Notes under the pieces: generated by a model
What the model was told of the DNA's origin: nothing
Database searches by the model: none
The model's input: only the letters and a program-made list of their open reading frames with translations
Origin: Abyssicoccus albus
GTDB lineage: Bacteria; Bacillota; Bacilli; Staphylococcales; Abyssicoccaceae
Direction of reading: 5' to 3'
Length of the DNA stretch: 64,000 nucleotides
Assembly: GCF_003815035.1 (NCBI RefSeq)
Contig: NZ_RKRK01000002.1
Coordinates: 242,163-306,162 of the forward strand
Shown here: positions 35,789-44,291 of the stretch, piece after piece
Layout: each line of letters starts with the position of its first letter
Numbering within the stretch: the stretch's first letter is position 1
Made by a program: the position numbers and the translations under genes

Positions 35789-36799
35789 TTGGTTACATTA
35801 AAAGACGTTGCAAAGAAAGCAAATGTATCTCCATCAACTGTATCTAGAGTAATGAGTAATAGCAAAGATATTAGTGAGAATACAAGAAAAAAAGTAACTA
35901 AAATTATGGATGAATTAGGCTATGTTCCTAATATTACAGCACGAAAATTAGTAACTAATCAATCAAATACAATCGGTTTGGTATTAAAGACAATCTCAAT
36001 CGAAATGAGACAAAACCCATTTTTTACAGAAGTTTTAACGAGTATTTCATCGGTATGTGAAGAAAAAAGATTTTCAACAATTATGACAACTAGCTATACT
36101 TCAGAGGACTTATTGAATGAGGTAAAAGCACTTGTACTTAGTAAAGCAGTAGATGGATTTATTCTATTATATTCAATGGAGAATGATCCAATATATAAAT
36201 ATTTAGTGGATAACGAGGTCCCATTTGTTGTCATCGGAAAAAAAATAAATAATGATCCAAATGTTATGTTTGTAGATAATGATAATATCGAAGCATCATA
36301 TAATCTAACAAAATATATGAGCGGTTTAGGACATCGATCCTTATTGTTTTTAAGTGAAAACAATACTTATGAAGTAAATAAAGACCGATTAACTGGCTTT
36401 CTTAAGGTGTGTAAAGAAGACAATATTCAACATAAATATGTCAATGAAGTAGTTTCTAGGGATGAAATCACAAACCTTTTAATAAATGAGGATATAAGGA
36501 AAAACTACACTGGTATAGTTACCACGGATAGTATGCTTAATTTAAATCTCTTAAGTGCATTATATAAATTAAATGTGAATATACCTGATGATATTCAAAC
36601 ATGTACATTTACAGATTCATATTTAAGTGAATCGGCTTGTCCACCACAGACAGTGGTTAATATATATCCAGAAAATTTAGGTAAAATAGCAGCTAAATCT
36701 TTATTAGAAATTCTACAGAAAGAAGACGCGGTTATGCATAGCTCTATAATACCTACATCAATTATAGAACGTGATTCTACAAAACAATTAAAATCATAA
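35789..36799 (+). CDS. LacI-family repressor of the sugar cassette
   Basis: The 336-residue regulator has the LacI helix-turn-helix at its start (LKDVAKKANVSPSTVSRVMS, residues 3-22) and the hinge helix before the periplasmic-binding-like sensor domain. It starts at TTG 35789, six bases after aagggggaa. Its likely targets are the two palindromes around the cassette promoter, so it would control its own operon and be released by the imported sugar or a derivative. It is MalR-like, but the effector is not known. Confidence 0.9.
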   Translation: MVTLKDVAKKANVSPSTVSRVMSNSKDISENTRKKVTKIMDELGYVPNITARKLVTNQSNTIGLVLKTISIEMRQNPFFTEVLTSISSVCEEKRFSTIMTTSYTSEDLLNEVKALVLSKAVDGFILLYSMENDPIYKYLVDNEVPFVVIGKKINNDPNVMFVDNDNIEASYNLTKYMSGLGHRSLLFLSENNTYEVNKDRLTGFLKVCKEDNIQHKYVNEVVSRDEITNLLINEDIRKNYTGIVTTDSMLNLNLLSALYKLNVNIPDDIQTCTFTDSYLSESACPPQTVVNIYPENLGKIAAKSLLEILQKEDAVMHSSIIPTSIIERDSTKQLKS

Positions 36800-36812
36800 T
36801 GGAGTGAGATTA

Positions 36813-37907
36813 GTGGCAGAAATAAAATTTGAAAATGTAAAAAAGACATATGATAAGAATAATACCGTTGTTAAAGACTTTAATTTAGACATCAAGGACA
36901 AAGAATTTATTGTTTTTGTAGGTCCTTCAGGATGTGGAAAGTCTACCACCTTAAGAATGTTAGCTGGACTTGAGGACATTACAAGTGGTCAACTTTATTT
37001 GGATGGGAAAGTCATAAATAATGTTCCACCGAAAAATAGAGATATATCTATGGTTTTTCAGAATTATGCATTGTATCCACATATGACTGTTTTTGATAAT
37101 ATGGCTTTTGGTTTGAAATTAAGAAAAGTTAATAAAAAGGAAATTAAAACAAAGGTAGAAGAAGCGGCTAAGATACTAGGATTAACAGACTATTTAGATA
37201 GAAAGCCTAAAGCTTTATCAGGCGGTCAACGACAAAGAGTTGCTCTTGGAAGAGCAATTGTCAGGGATTCAAAAGTGTTTTTAATGGATGAACCATTATC
37301 TAATTTAGATGCTAAACTTAGGGTACAAATGAGAGCTGAAATCACGAAGTTACATGAACGGTTAGGTACTACAACTGTATATGTAACTCATGATCAGACT
37401 GAAGCTTTAACTATGGCTAGCCGAATTGTAGTTTTAAAAGACGGAGATATTATGCAAGTAGGTACCCCAAAAGAAGTTTATGATCACCCAGAGAATGATT
37501 TTGTAGCACAGTTTATAGGGTCTCCGGCAATGAATATTTTTGAAACAGAGATAAAAGAGAATAAACTTTTATTAGGTGATAACGAATTTGAAATACCAAG
37601 TGGTGTCCTAAAAAGAATAAGTGAAAAAAAATCAACAAATACTAAGATTAAGTTTGGGATCAGACCGGAAGATATTCATAATGAACCTATTTTTTTACAA
37701 TCATCACAAAATACAATATTTAAAAGTGAAATTAAAGTTAGTGAGCTGCTAGGCTCAGAAATTATGGTCTACTCAATGATTGGTGATAATGAAATTATAT
37801 CTAAGTTAGATTCTAGAAATGATTTGAATCCTGGAGATGTTGTTGAACTTGCATTTGATATGAATAAAGCACACTTTTTTGATTTTGAAACAGGAACAAG
37901 AATTTAA
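36813..37907 (+). CDS. Sugar ABC transporter ATPase (MsmK/MalK/UgpC type)
   Basis: The 364-residue ATPase has Walker A GPSGCGKST (about 36-44), signature LSGGQRQR, Walker B VFLMDEPLSNLDA and a C-terminal TOBE/OB regulatory domain (about 240-364). The start is GTG 36813, eight bases after ggag; the GTG at 36804 overlaps that site. It powers the MalF/MalG-type channel. Its own gene lies in the operon, so the cassette does not depend on a shared MsmK. Confidence 0.94.
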   Translation: MAEIKFENVKKTYDKNNTVVKDFNLDIKDKEFIVFVGPSGCGKSTTLRMLAGLEDITSGQLYLDGKVINNVPPKNRDISMVFQNYALYPHMTVFDNMAFGLKLRKVNKKEIKTKVEEAAKILGLTDYLDRKPKALSGGQRQRVALGRAIVRDSKVFLMDEPLSNLDAKLRVQMRAEITKLHERLGTTTVYVTHDQTEALTMASRIVVLKDGDIMQVGTPKEVYDHPENDFVAQFIGSPAMNIFETEIKENKLLLGDNEFEIPSGVLKRISEKKSTNTKIKFGIRPEDIHNEPIFLQSSQNTIFKSEIKVSELLGSEIMVYSMIGDNEIISKLDSRNDLNPGDVVELAFDMNKAHFFDFETGTRI

Positions 37908-37921
37908 ATGGAGTGAATGAT

Positions 37922-39571
37922 ATGAAAAAGACATGGTGGAAAGAGGCTATTTGTTATCAAGTCTATCCAAGAAGTTTTAAAGATAGCAATGGGGATGGAA
38001 TCGGAGATATAAGGGGTGTAATTCAAAAGCTAGACTACTTGAATGATTTAGGTATTGATGTTATTTGGTTGAGTCCAATATATGAATCACCTAATGATGA
38101 TAATGGTTATGATATAAGTGATTATAAAAAAATACTTGATGATTTTGGAACTATGAGTGATTTTGATGAATTACTAGAACAAGCTCATAGTCGTAATATG
38201 AAAATTATAATGGATTTGGTAGTGAATCATACAAGTGATGAACATGAATGGTTTATTGAATCAAAGAAAGGCTCTGACAATCCATATCATGATTGGTATA
38301 TATGGGAAAAACCTAAATCAGATGGGTCCGAACCTAATAATTGGGCTAGTATATTTGAAGGTTCAGCATGGGAATATGAAGAAAGCATTGATAAATACTA
38401 TATGCATTTATTTAGTAAAAAGCAACCTGACTTAAATTGGGAAAATAAAGATATGAGAGAAGCCATTTATGAAATGATCAATTGGTGGCTTGATAAAGGT
38501 ATTGACGGATTTAGGGTAGATGCTATTAGCCATATAAAAAAATCATTTGATAAAGGAGATCTAAAGCCAAAGTTAGATGAGAAATATGTATCTTCATTTT
38601 CAGCCCATATGAATCAAGAAGGTATTCATAAACATTTAAACGAATTAAAAGAAAAAACTTTATCGAATTACGATATTATGACTGTAGGAGAGGCTAATGG
38701 TGTGACGATAGACGATGCCTCTGATTGGGTTGGAGAAAAAGATGGTAAATTTAATATGGTATTTCAGTTTGAGCATTTAAACTTATGGGATTATCACTCC
38801 AATGAAGATTTCGATGTATTAGGTTATAAAAAAGTATTAAATAAATGGCAAACTGGATTAAATGGAATTGGTTGGAATGCTCTCTTCATTGAAAATCATG
38901 ATAAACCTAGAATCCCATCGACATGGGGAAGTGAAGATTTTTGGTATGAGAGCTCTACTAGTCATGGGATGATTTACTTCTTCCAAAAAGGAACACCTTT
39001 TATATATCAGGGACAAGAAATAGGTATGACCAATTATCCGTTTACTAAAATAGAAGAATTTAATGATGTCCATGCACGTAATATATATGATAAAGATTTA
39101 GCTTCAGGTATAAATGAAAATACAATAATTAATAAACTAAAACAACAATCGCGCGATAACTCTCGAACACCTATGCAATGGAATAATAAAGAAAATGCAG
39201 GTTTTTCTGACAATAGACCATGGCTTAATGTAAATCCAAATTATGAGAAAATTAATGTTGAAAATCAATTGAATGATGAAAATTCTATCCTGAATTTTTA
39301 TAAAAAAATGATTGAATTGAAAAAATCTAAAGATACTTTAATTTATGGGGATTTTGAACTGTTGTTAAAAGAGGATGAAGCGGTATTCGCTTATACAAGA
39401 AGCTTAAATGAAGAAAAATATTTGGTGATTGCTAACTTGACAGATAGTAAGAAAGAAATATCATTAATTAAGCAAGAATATAAACTTATACTAGGAAATT
39501 ATTCTAATCATAAAACTAATAGTATAAATGAATTAAATGAGTATGAATGTCGTCTGTATAAAATAGTATAA
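37922..39571 (+). CDS. GH13 alpha-glucosidase (oligo-1,6-glucosidase/maltase-like)
   Basis: The 549-residue GH13 subfamily 31-type enzyme splits glucose from the end of alpha-glucosides. Catalytic residues are D200 (GFRVDAIS), E257 (VGEANG) and D327 (ENHDKPR). The residue after the nucleophile is Ala. In this subfamily Val there is linked to alpha-1,6 and Ala or Thr to alpha-1,4 specificity, so maltooligosaccharides are the likely substrate. There is no signal peptide, so it acts on imported sugar. The start is ATG 37922, eight bases after ggag. It closes the cassette. Confidence 0.92.
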   Translation: MKKTWWKEAICYQVYPRSFKDSNGDGIGDIRGVIQKLDYLNDLGIDVIWLSPIYESPNDDNGYDISDYKKILDDFGTMSDFDELLEQAHSRNMKIIMDLVVNHTSDEHEWFIESKKGSDNPYHDWYIWEKPKSDGSEPNNWASIFEGSAWEYEESIDKYYMHLFSKKQPDLNWENKDMREAIYEMINWWLDKGIDGFRVDAISHIKKSFDKGDLKPKLDEKYVSSFSAHMNQEGIHKHLNELKEKTLSNYDIMTVGEANGVTIDDASDWVGEKDGKFNMVFQFEHLNLWDYHSNEDFDVLGYKKVLNKWQTGLNGIGWNALFIENHDKPRIPSTWGSEDFWYESSTSHGMIYFFQKGTPFIYQGQEIGMTNYPFTKIEEFNDVHARNIYDKDLASGINENTIINKLKQQSRDNSRTPMQWNNKENAGFSDNRPWLNVNPNYEKINVENQLNDENSILNFYKKMIELKKSKDTLIYGDFELLLKEDEAVFAYTRSLNEEKYLVIANLTDSKKEISLIKQEYKLILGNYSNHKTNSINELNEYECRLYKIV

Positions 39572-39667
39572 ATATAATTTGATATAGACTATAGATGAGC
39601 AAGAATAATTATTTATTTACTTCCTTATTTTTGTTAAAATCTAAATGTAACTAAAGGAGGAGAATAA

Positions 39668-40588
39668 ATGAATATCAATATGAATGATTTCGATATGATT
39701 CATTGGATCATGTTCGGCTTAGCACTTTTATTACTTATTTTGTTAGTCTTCTTTATCGTAAAGATGATTAAAGCGAACAAGCAGTACAAAGAATTACAAC
39801 AAGCGCGTGATGATCGCGAGAAAAAGTTAACGTCTGATTATGAAAAACGTATAGAAACTGAACGTGTAGACGGTAAAAAGAAATTTAGTGAGCAGCAATC
39901 TAAATACGATGCGATTGTTGATGATCAATCTAGTCAAATTAGTTCTCTAAAGCAATTTACATATGGTAAAAGTCAATATTTAACTGATATTACGTTACTG
40001 TCATTTAGAGATAAATTAATTGATCAAGAAAGAATTCGTCCAGAAGATATGCATGTTCTTGCGAATGTATTGATTCCGTCAAAAAATTATAAACAAACAA
40101 AGCAAGTGGATCATGTGATTCTTACGCGTACAGGTATCTATATAGTTGATTCAAACTATTTCAGTGGTCACGTATATCATGGGATGAACGAGCAACAATT
40201 CGATCAATTCCCATTCTTAGAAGGTGTTTATGATGCACTTGGATATGATCATAAAGATGAGTATTCATTTATTGTTGAGCCGAAAGACAACGGTGAAGTT
40301 GTAATGCATCCTTTAGACCATCAAATACAAGATTTGAAAGTCACTGCTGAGAAAATACGTAATATTTTAAAGTTGCAATATCCTGTCAAAACAATTATGT
40401 TCTATAATGAACAAGAGACGAAGCGAAATGTTTCGATTAATTATTCAACAGATAAAGATGTGATTGTATTAATGGGGAAACCTGAACTTGAAGAGTATTT
40501 TGAGAAGCATGTATTCCATGGTAGATTTGAATACACTGTGGAGGAGCTAGAACAAATTAAACAACAATTGCTAGAGATGAATCCTTAA
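39668..40588 (+). CDS. Membrane-anchored NERD-like domain protein
   Basis: The 306-residue protein has one membrane helix (about 12-33), a charged coiled coil (about 35-95) and a NERD-like nuclease-related domain (about 120-240) with VLIPSKNYKQTKQVDHVILT and GIYIVDSNYFSG. The metal-ligand Asp (D148) is kept, but the usual E-x-K reads D161-S-N163, so nuclease activity is doubtful. A gene of this kind lies near metK in staphylococci. The start has aaggagg. It is a single gene with a strong terminator. Confidence 0.75.
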   Translation: MNINMNDFDMIHWIMFGLALLLLILLVFFIVKMIKANKQYKELQQARDDREKKLTSDYEKRIETERVDGKKKFSEQQSKYDAIVDDQSSQISSLKQFTYGKSQYLTDITLLSFRDKLIDQERIRPEDMHVLANVLIPSKNYKQTKQVDHVILTRTGIYIVDSNYFSGHVYHGMNEQQFDQFPFLEGVYDALGYDHKDEYSFIVEPKDNGEVVMHPLDHQIQDLKVTAEKIRNILKLQYPVKTIMFYNEQETKRNVSINYSTDKDVIVLMGKPELEEYFEKHVFHGRFEYTVEELEQIKQQLLEMNP

Positions 40589-40607
40589 TGAATATAAATT
40601 TTAATAG

Positions 40608-40656
40608 ATAAAAGCCCTTATAAAGTATCACTGGATACTTTATAAGGGCTTTTTGT
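40608..40656. terminator. Bidirectional terminator after the NERD-like gene
   Basis: The arms aagcccttataaagtatc (40612-40629) and gatactttataagggctt (40634-40651) form an 18-bp perfect stem followed by tttt; the minus strand also has tttta. Confidence 0.92.
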
Positions 40657-40698
40657 GCATTCGTTTTATATATTATATTTTGATTGAGTTCAATAAAT

Positions 40699-41043
40699 CT
40701 ATTGGATAAATAAATATAAACTTAGTGTTAGTAATAAAAGTATTATGTATGTGATGAATAATAAAATAAAGGATTTATACTGTTTAGATGTAATGAGCTC
40801 ATAATATTCTTTAGTCATTGTCGCAAATGTCGTAAACCCACCAAAAAAACCTGGAATAAGCAAATGTATGAATTCATTGATATTCATTAATGGAATGAAC
40901 ATGACAATCATAATGGATCCTATAATATTAACAAATGTAGTTGGTGTTATGGTTGAGTGACTTATTTTGGCATTTAACAAATCTGTGATGTACACACGAC
41001 ATACTGCTCCAAGTGCTGCACATATTATGGATAATATAATCAT
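40699..41043 (-). CDS. crcB: Fluoride exporter subunit CrcB (second copy)
   Basis: The 114-residue CrcB/Fluc protein has four membrane helices and the signature GFFGGFTTFATMTKE, with the conserved FGGFTTF phenylalanine track. It begins two bases after the first crcB. Paired genes usually make an antiparallel dimer with opposite insertion, forming a fluoride channel. The ribosome site is weak, so it is probably made by translational coupling. Confidence 0.92.
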   Translation of the reverse strand: MIILSIICAALGAVCRVYITDLLNAKISHSTITPTTFVNIIGSIMIVMFIPLMNINEFIHLLIPGFFGGFTTFATMTKEYYELITSKQYKSFILLFITYIILLLLTLSLYLFIQ

Positions 41044-41045
41044 AA

Positions 41046-41411
41046 TTAATGACTACTCACTTTAAATAAAGATTTTGAAGCCTTTACGGTTAAGAAAAAA
41101 ATAATAATTGAAACTAAAATACTCAAAATGAATATCATGACACCTATTGCACCATATTGATCAATCATCTGAATTGAATGAAAGTTAAATGCACTGTAGG
41201 TTGTAAAGCTAGATATCAATCCTGCTTGTATGAAATACTGATTGAACAATGAACTGTCTAGTGAATAAACGAACCCTAGTAAAACACATCCAGTGAGATT
41301 GACCAAAATAATATTATAAAATTCATCTGTATTAAATAGATTGAGTTGAATAAAAGTTAGTCTGAACGTTGCTCCAATTAGCCCTCCGATGAATATAAAT
41401 AAATATTTCAT
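41046..41411 (-). CDS. crcB: Fluoride exporter subunit CrcB (first copy)
   Basis: The 121-residue protein is the partner of the neighbouring CrcB. It has four membrane helices, GGLIGATFRL near the N terminus and the divergent channel motif GLISSFTTYSAFNF. Its ATG overlaps the stop of the upstream membrane-protein gene by one base, so three genes form one unit. I see no fluoride riboswitch in front. Confidence 0.92.
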   Translation of the reverse strand: MKYLFIFIGGLIGATFRLTFIQLNLFNTDEFYNIILVNLTGCVLLGFVYSLDSSLFNQYFIQAGLISSFTTYSAFNFHSIQMIDQYGAIGVMIFILSILVSIIIFFLTVKASKSLFKVSSH

Positions 41412-41728
41412 TATGAAAAATCCACAACTTCAAATATTCCTAGTGTATCAAGCATCGTTAGAAAGTATATAATAATGACTAAGCTATAAAAGATGATGAG
41501 ATAAGGTAGTAATTTATTTATTGATTGTGGTAGTGAAAGTCTAGCTTTAATAACACGGTGTAATGTGAACATGGCCAAAAACATAAAAATACCACTTAAC
41601 ACTCCTGTACCGAATAATATCGTTTTGATTGGGCCTAACACATTATCTAAAAGTGGGTTTAACGTGTTAAATATAAAGCTTAAACATAATGACATTAGTG
41701 AAATGATGAGTAGTTTCTTGGCTGTCAT
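41411..41728 (-). CDS. Small membrane protein upstream of crcB
   Basis: I do not recognise this 105-residue protein. It has three hydrophobic segments (about 8-28, 33-58 and 70-95) and little soluble part. The start is taken as ATG 41728, seven bases after ggagg; an adjacent ATG at 41731 is possible. Its stop overlaps the first crcB start, so it is co-made with the fluoride exporter, but a role in fluoride export is only a guess by position. Confidence 0.75.
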   Translation of the reverse strand: MTAKKLLIISLMSLCLSFIFNTLNPLLDNVLGPIKTILFGTGVLSGIFMFLAMFTLHRVIKARLSLPQSINKLLPYLIIFYSLVIIIYFLTMLDTLGIFEVVDFS

Positions 41729-41821
41729 CATAAAACCTCCATACTTGCATTCTAATATGATTAATTATATCTTATAATATGATTTTGTAAATTAATACAT
41801 TAATAATATTAAATAAGATAC

Positions 41822-41855
41822 TAAAAAAACGAAATGAGGATAACTCATTTCGTTT
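41822..41855 (-). terminator. Terminator of the proline dehydrogenase gene
   Basis: On the minus strand aaacgaaatgag (41855-41844) pairs with ctcatttcgttt (41838-41827), and then comes a T-run. Confidence 0.85.
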
Positions 41856-41883
41856 AATTCATATATTATTGAATCACTAAATA

Positions 41884-42879
41884 TTACTGATCTTTTTTAT
41901 CTAATACTTTCTTCATTGCATAACCAGATAAAGCAACTAAACCAACGGCACTTCCAACTTTGATTACTGTATCTTTTTTGACGAATGATTTAATGACTAA
42001 ATCTAAGTTTTGAGGTCTTTCAGCTAATCTTCTCATGAAGTATGCGAACCAGTCTTTACCAAATGGAATATAAACGCAGAAGTTGTAACCTTCATCAACT
42101 AATGCTTTATGCATTTCTGTTCTAAATCCATATAGCATTTGGAACTCAAATTGATCCTTATCTATATCATGATCTTTAACGAATTGTTTAATTTCATTAA
42201 TAATATTATGATCATGAGTTGCAATTGAAGTGATATTATTAGCGTTTAATAAACGTTTTTTAATCATTTTGATGTAATTTTCGTCAATGTCTTCTTTTGA
42301 TTGGAAACTAATCGTATCATCTTCGCTATACGCACCTTTAACGAGTCTTAGACGAAGATCAGGATACTTCTCAATCATTTCTTCAGCATCGTATAAGTAA
42401 CATTGAATTACAGTTCCAACATTTGAGAATTCATGTTTTACTTCATCAATCATAGATTGAATGTCAGCTAATGTTCTATAGCTTTCTGTGTCAATATTGA
42501 TATGCATATTCGTTTTACTTGCTTTAAGTAAGATCTTACGCAAGTTTTCCATTGCATATTTTTTATCGAACTCTAAACCTAACTGAGTTAATTTGATTGA
42601 CATATGCGCTTTTAAATTATGTTCTTGGATTGCATCAATCATATTCAAAATAATAATTAATTCACGTTCAGCTATTTCTTTTGTATCAACAAACTCACCT
42701 AAGTTATCGATCGTTGCTTCGATACCTTGAGCATTTAATTTTTTGATTGTCTCAACGGTATCAGGAATATTTTCGCCACCAACAACACTTTTTGCACCGA
42801 ATAATAATCCGTATTTCTTAGCGAGAGCGTTTAAGCTCTTGTTTTCCGATAAGCCTATAAAAAGTTCTTTGAATTCCAT
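41884..42879 (-). CDS. Proline dehydrogenase
   Basis: The 331-residue FAD enzyme oxidises proline to pyrroline-5-carboxylate. Family motifs are RLVKGAYSE (FAD/proline pocket), FQMLYGFR, and IPFGKDWFAYFMRRLAERPQ with the proline-binding Arg pair and Glu. A hydrophobic C-terminal stretch (VIKVGSAVGLVALSGYAMKK) may bind the membrane to pass electrons to quinone, which would use the menaquinone made from the men genes. The start has aggaggt. No P5C dehydrogenase is adjacent. Confidence 0.93.
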   Translation of the reverse strand: MEFKELFIGLSENKSLNALAKKYGLLFGAKSVVGGENIPDTVETIKKLNAQGIEATIDNLGEFVDTKEIAERELIIILNMIDAIQEHNLKAHMSIKLTQLGLEFDKKYAMENLRKILLKASKTNMHINIDTESYRTLADIQSMIDEVKHEFSNVGTVIQCYLYDAEEMIEKYPDLRLRLVKGAYSEDDTISFQSKEDIDENYIKMIKKRLLNANNITSIATHDHNIINEIKQFVKDHDIDKDQFEFQMLYGFRTEMHKALVDEGYNFCVYIPFGKDWFAYFMRRLAERPQNLDLVIKSFVKKDTVIKVGSAVGLVALSGYAMKKVLDKKDQ

Positions 42880-43127
42880 AGATATTACCTCCTAAATAGT
42901 TTATATTAAAGATTACCTTAATGTAATCTTAATTAAACAATGTGTGAGTCAATTATATCATGGTAGCGCTTTAATTGTCATAAAGTATATATGAATATCC
43001 AACATTCAGCGTGGATGTATTGATGTAACGTCTTAACAATGTTTACAAAACCTTAACATTCTATTTATCATATTTAATATCGTAATGTGATAATATTAGA
43101 ATGAACTAATATGAATGGAGTGTTACG

Positions 43128-43547
43128 ATGATTAATAAATTATTAGATATGTTGTTTGGAATTAACACACCGGATGCATTTTTTAGATTGTTTTTAATCG
43201 AACCTGTTATTTTTGTGATTATTGCATTTATCGTGGCATTATTAAGTAAGAAAGCATGGCTTGGATTTGCAACTATTTTATTATTGAACATTTTGGATAA
43301 CATTTTCCAAATTCATTTAACTCAAGATGGGTTTAAGTTAATTGAAGGTCTTGGTTTTAACATTACTAACTTAATTTCGACTAAGATTATTACAACATGG
43401 ATTCCTTTAAATGAATTTGGTATTTTGAAACCAATTTTAGCTCATTTAGGTGCTTTTGTTCACAATATTTTCCCTATGTTTTATGAGTTTTTATTTTTAG
43501 GGTTAATCTTTGTAACACCTATTGCTAAGAAAACACAAATTGCTTAA
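43128..43547 (+). CDS. Hypothetical membrane protein
   Basis: I do not recognise this 139-residue protein. It has hydrophobic segments at about 22-42, 46-62 and 115-132 and a middle amphipathic part with HLTQDGFKLIEGLGFNITN. The start ATG follows tggagtg. It is alone, divergent from proline dehydrogenase and ends at a very long inverted repeat shared with the convergent gene. Confidence 0.72.
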   Translation: MINKLLDMLFGINTPDAFFRLFLIEPVIFVIIAFIVALLSKKAWLGFATILLLNILDNIFQIHLTQDGFKLIEGLGFNITNLISTKIITTWIPLNEFGILKPILAHLGAFVHNIFPMFYEFLFLGLIFVTPIAKKTQIA

Positions 43548-43582
43548 TCGATTTTAAATTCTTTTAAAATTATAGTTATGGC

Positions 43583-43627
43583 AAATGGAAAGGAAGCTTA
43601 TCAATTGATAAGCTTCCTTTCCATTTT
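43583..43627. terminator. 22-bp perfect inverted repeat, bidirectional terminator
   Basis: The left arm (43583-43604, starting aaatggaaagg) is the exact complement of the right arm (43605-43626), with no spacer at the centre ttatcaa/ttgataa. It lies between two convergent genes and has short T-runs on both sides. Confidence 0.8.
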
Positions 43628-43663
43628 CTATTTATTAAAGATTCTATTATTAATTTAAAAGGG

Positions 43664-44176
43664 TTAACTATTTTCTGACTCGTAAACCTTTTTATGACTT
43701 TGATATGTGGCTAAAATTCTTTTCATTTCTTTTCTATCTTTATCAGTTAAGGTTCTAATGACTTTAGCTGGACGACCAAATACTAAACTGTTTGGTGGAA
43801 TTATTTTGTTCTGTGTGACTAGGCTTCCGGCCCCTACAAAACTACCTTCACCGATGACAGCGCCATCTAAAACAGTTGAATCCATACCAATCAGTGCATG
43901 ATTTTCTATATGACAACCATGTAGCGTGACACGATGACCTACAGTTACATTGTCGCCAACAATTGTTGGCGCATTAGGACTTTGATGTATTATGCATAAA
44001 TCCTGTATATTCGAATTTTTTCCAATATGAATGTATTCTAAATCTCCACGAAGGATTGCATTGAACAAAATAATTGCGGATGCATCAATCGTGACATTTC
44101 CAATAATAGTCGCGTTGGGTGCAATGTATGCACTGTTGTGAACTTTTGGATATTGATTTTCATAACGTATAAGCAT
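43664..44176 (-). CDS. Gamma-carbonic-anhydrase-like hexapeptide-repeat protein
   Basis: The 170-residue protein folds as a left-handed beta-helix of hexapeptide repeats (SAYIAPNATIIGNVTIDASA, then GDNVTVGHRVTLHGCHI). The His in IIHQS and two His in GHRVTLHGC match the zinc ligands of the gamma-CA/YrdA group. The C terminus ends in a helix (RKEMKRILATYQSHKKVYE). Activity as a carbonic anhydrase is unproven for most bacterial members. The start has gaggagg. Confidence 0.87.
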   Translation of the reverse strand: MLIRYENQYPKVHNSAYIAPNATIIGNVTIDASAIILFNAILRGDLEYIHIGKNSNIQDLCIIHQSPNAPTIVGDNVTVGHRVTLHGCHIENHALIGMDSTVLDGAVIGEGSFVGAGSLVTQNKIIPPNSLVFGRPAKVIRTLTDKDRKEMKRILATYQSHKKVYESENS

Positions 44177-44291
44177 AAAGTCCTCCTCGTATTGAATAAA
44201 ATATAATTGAATTTAATAATTATATAAATATCATATCATATAATATTTGTTATAATATTTGTAAAGCGATCGTGATGAAAGGTGAATGAAT

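Noticed and set aside
41728-41830. Possible fluoride riboswitch before the crcB unit
   Set aside because: The crcB-motif core was looked for in the leader on the minus strand and not found.
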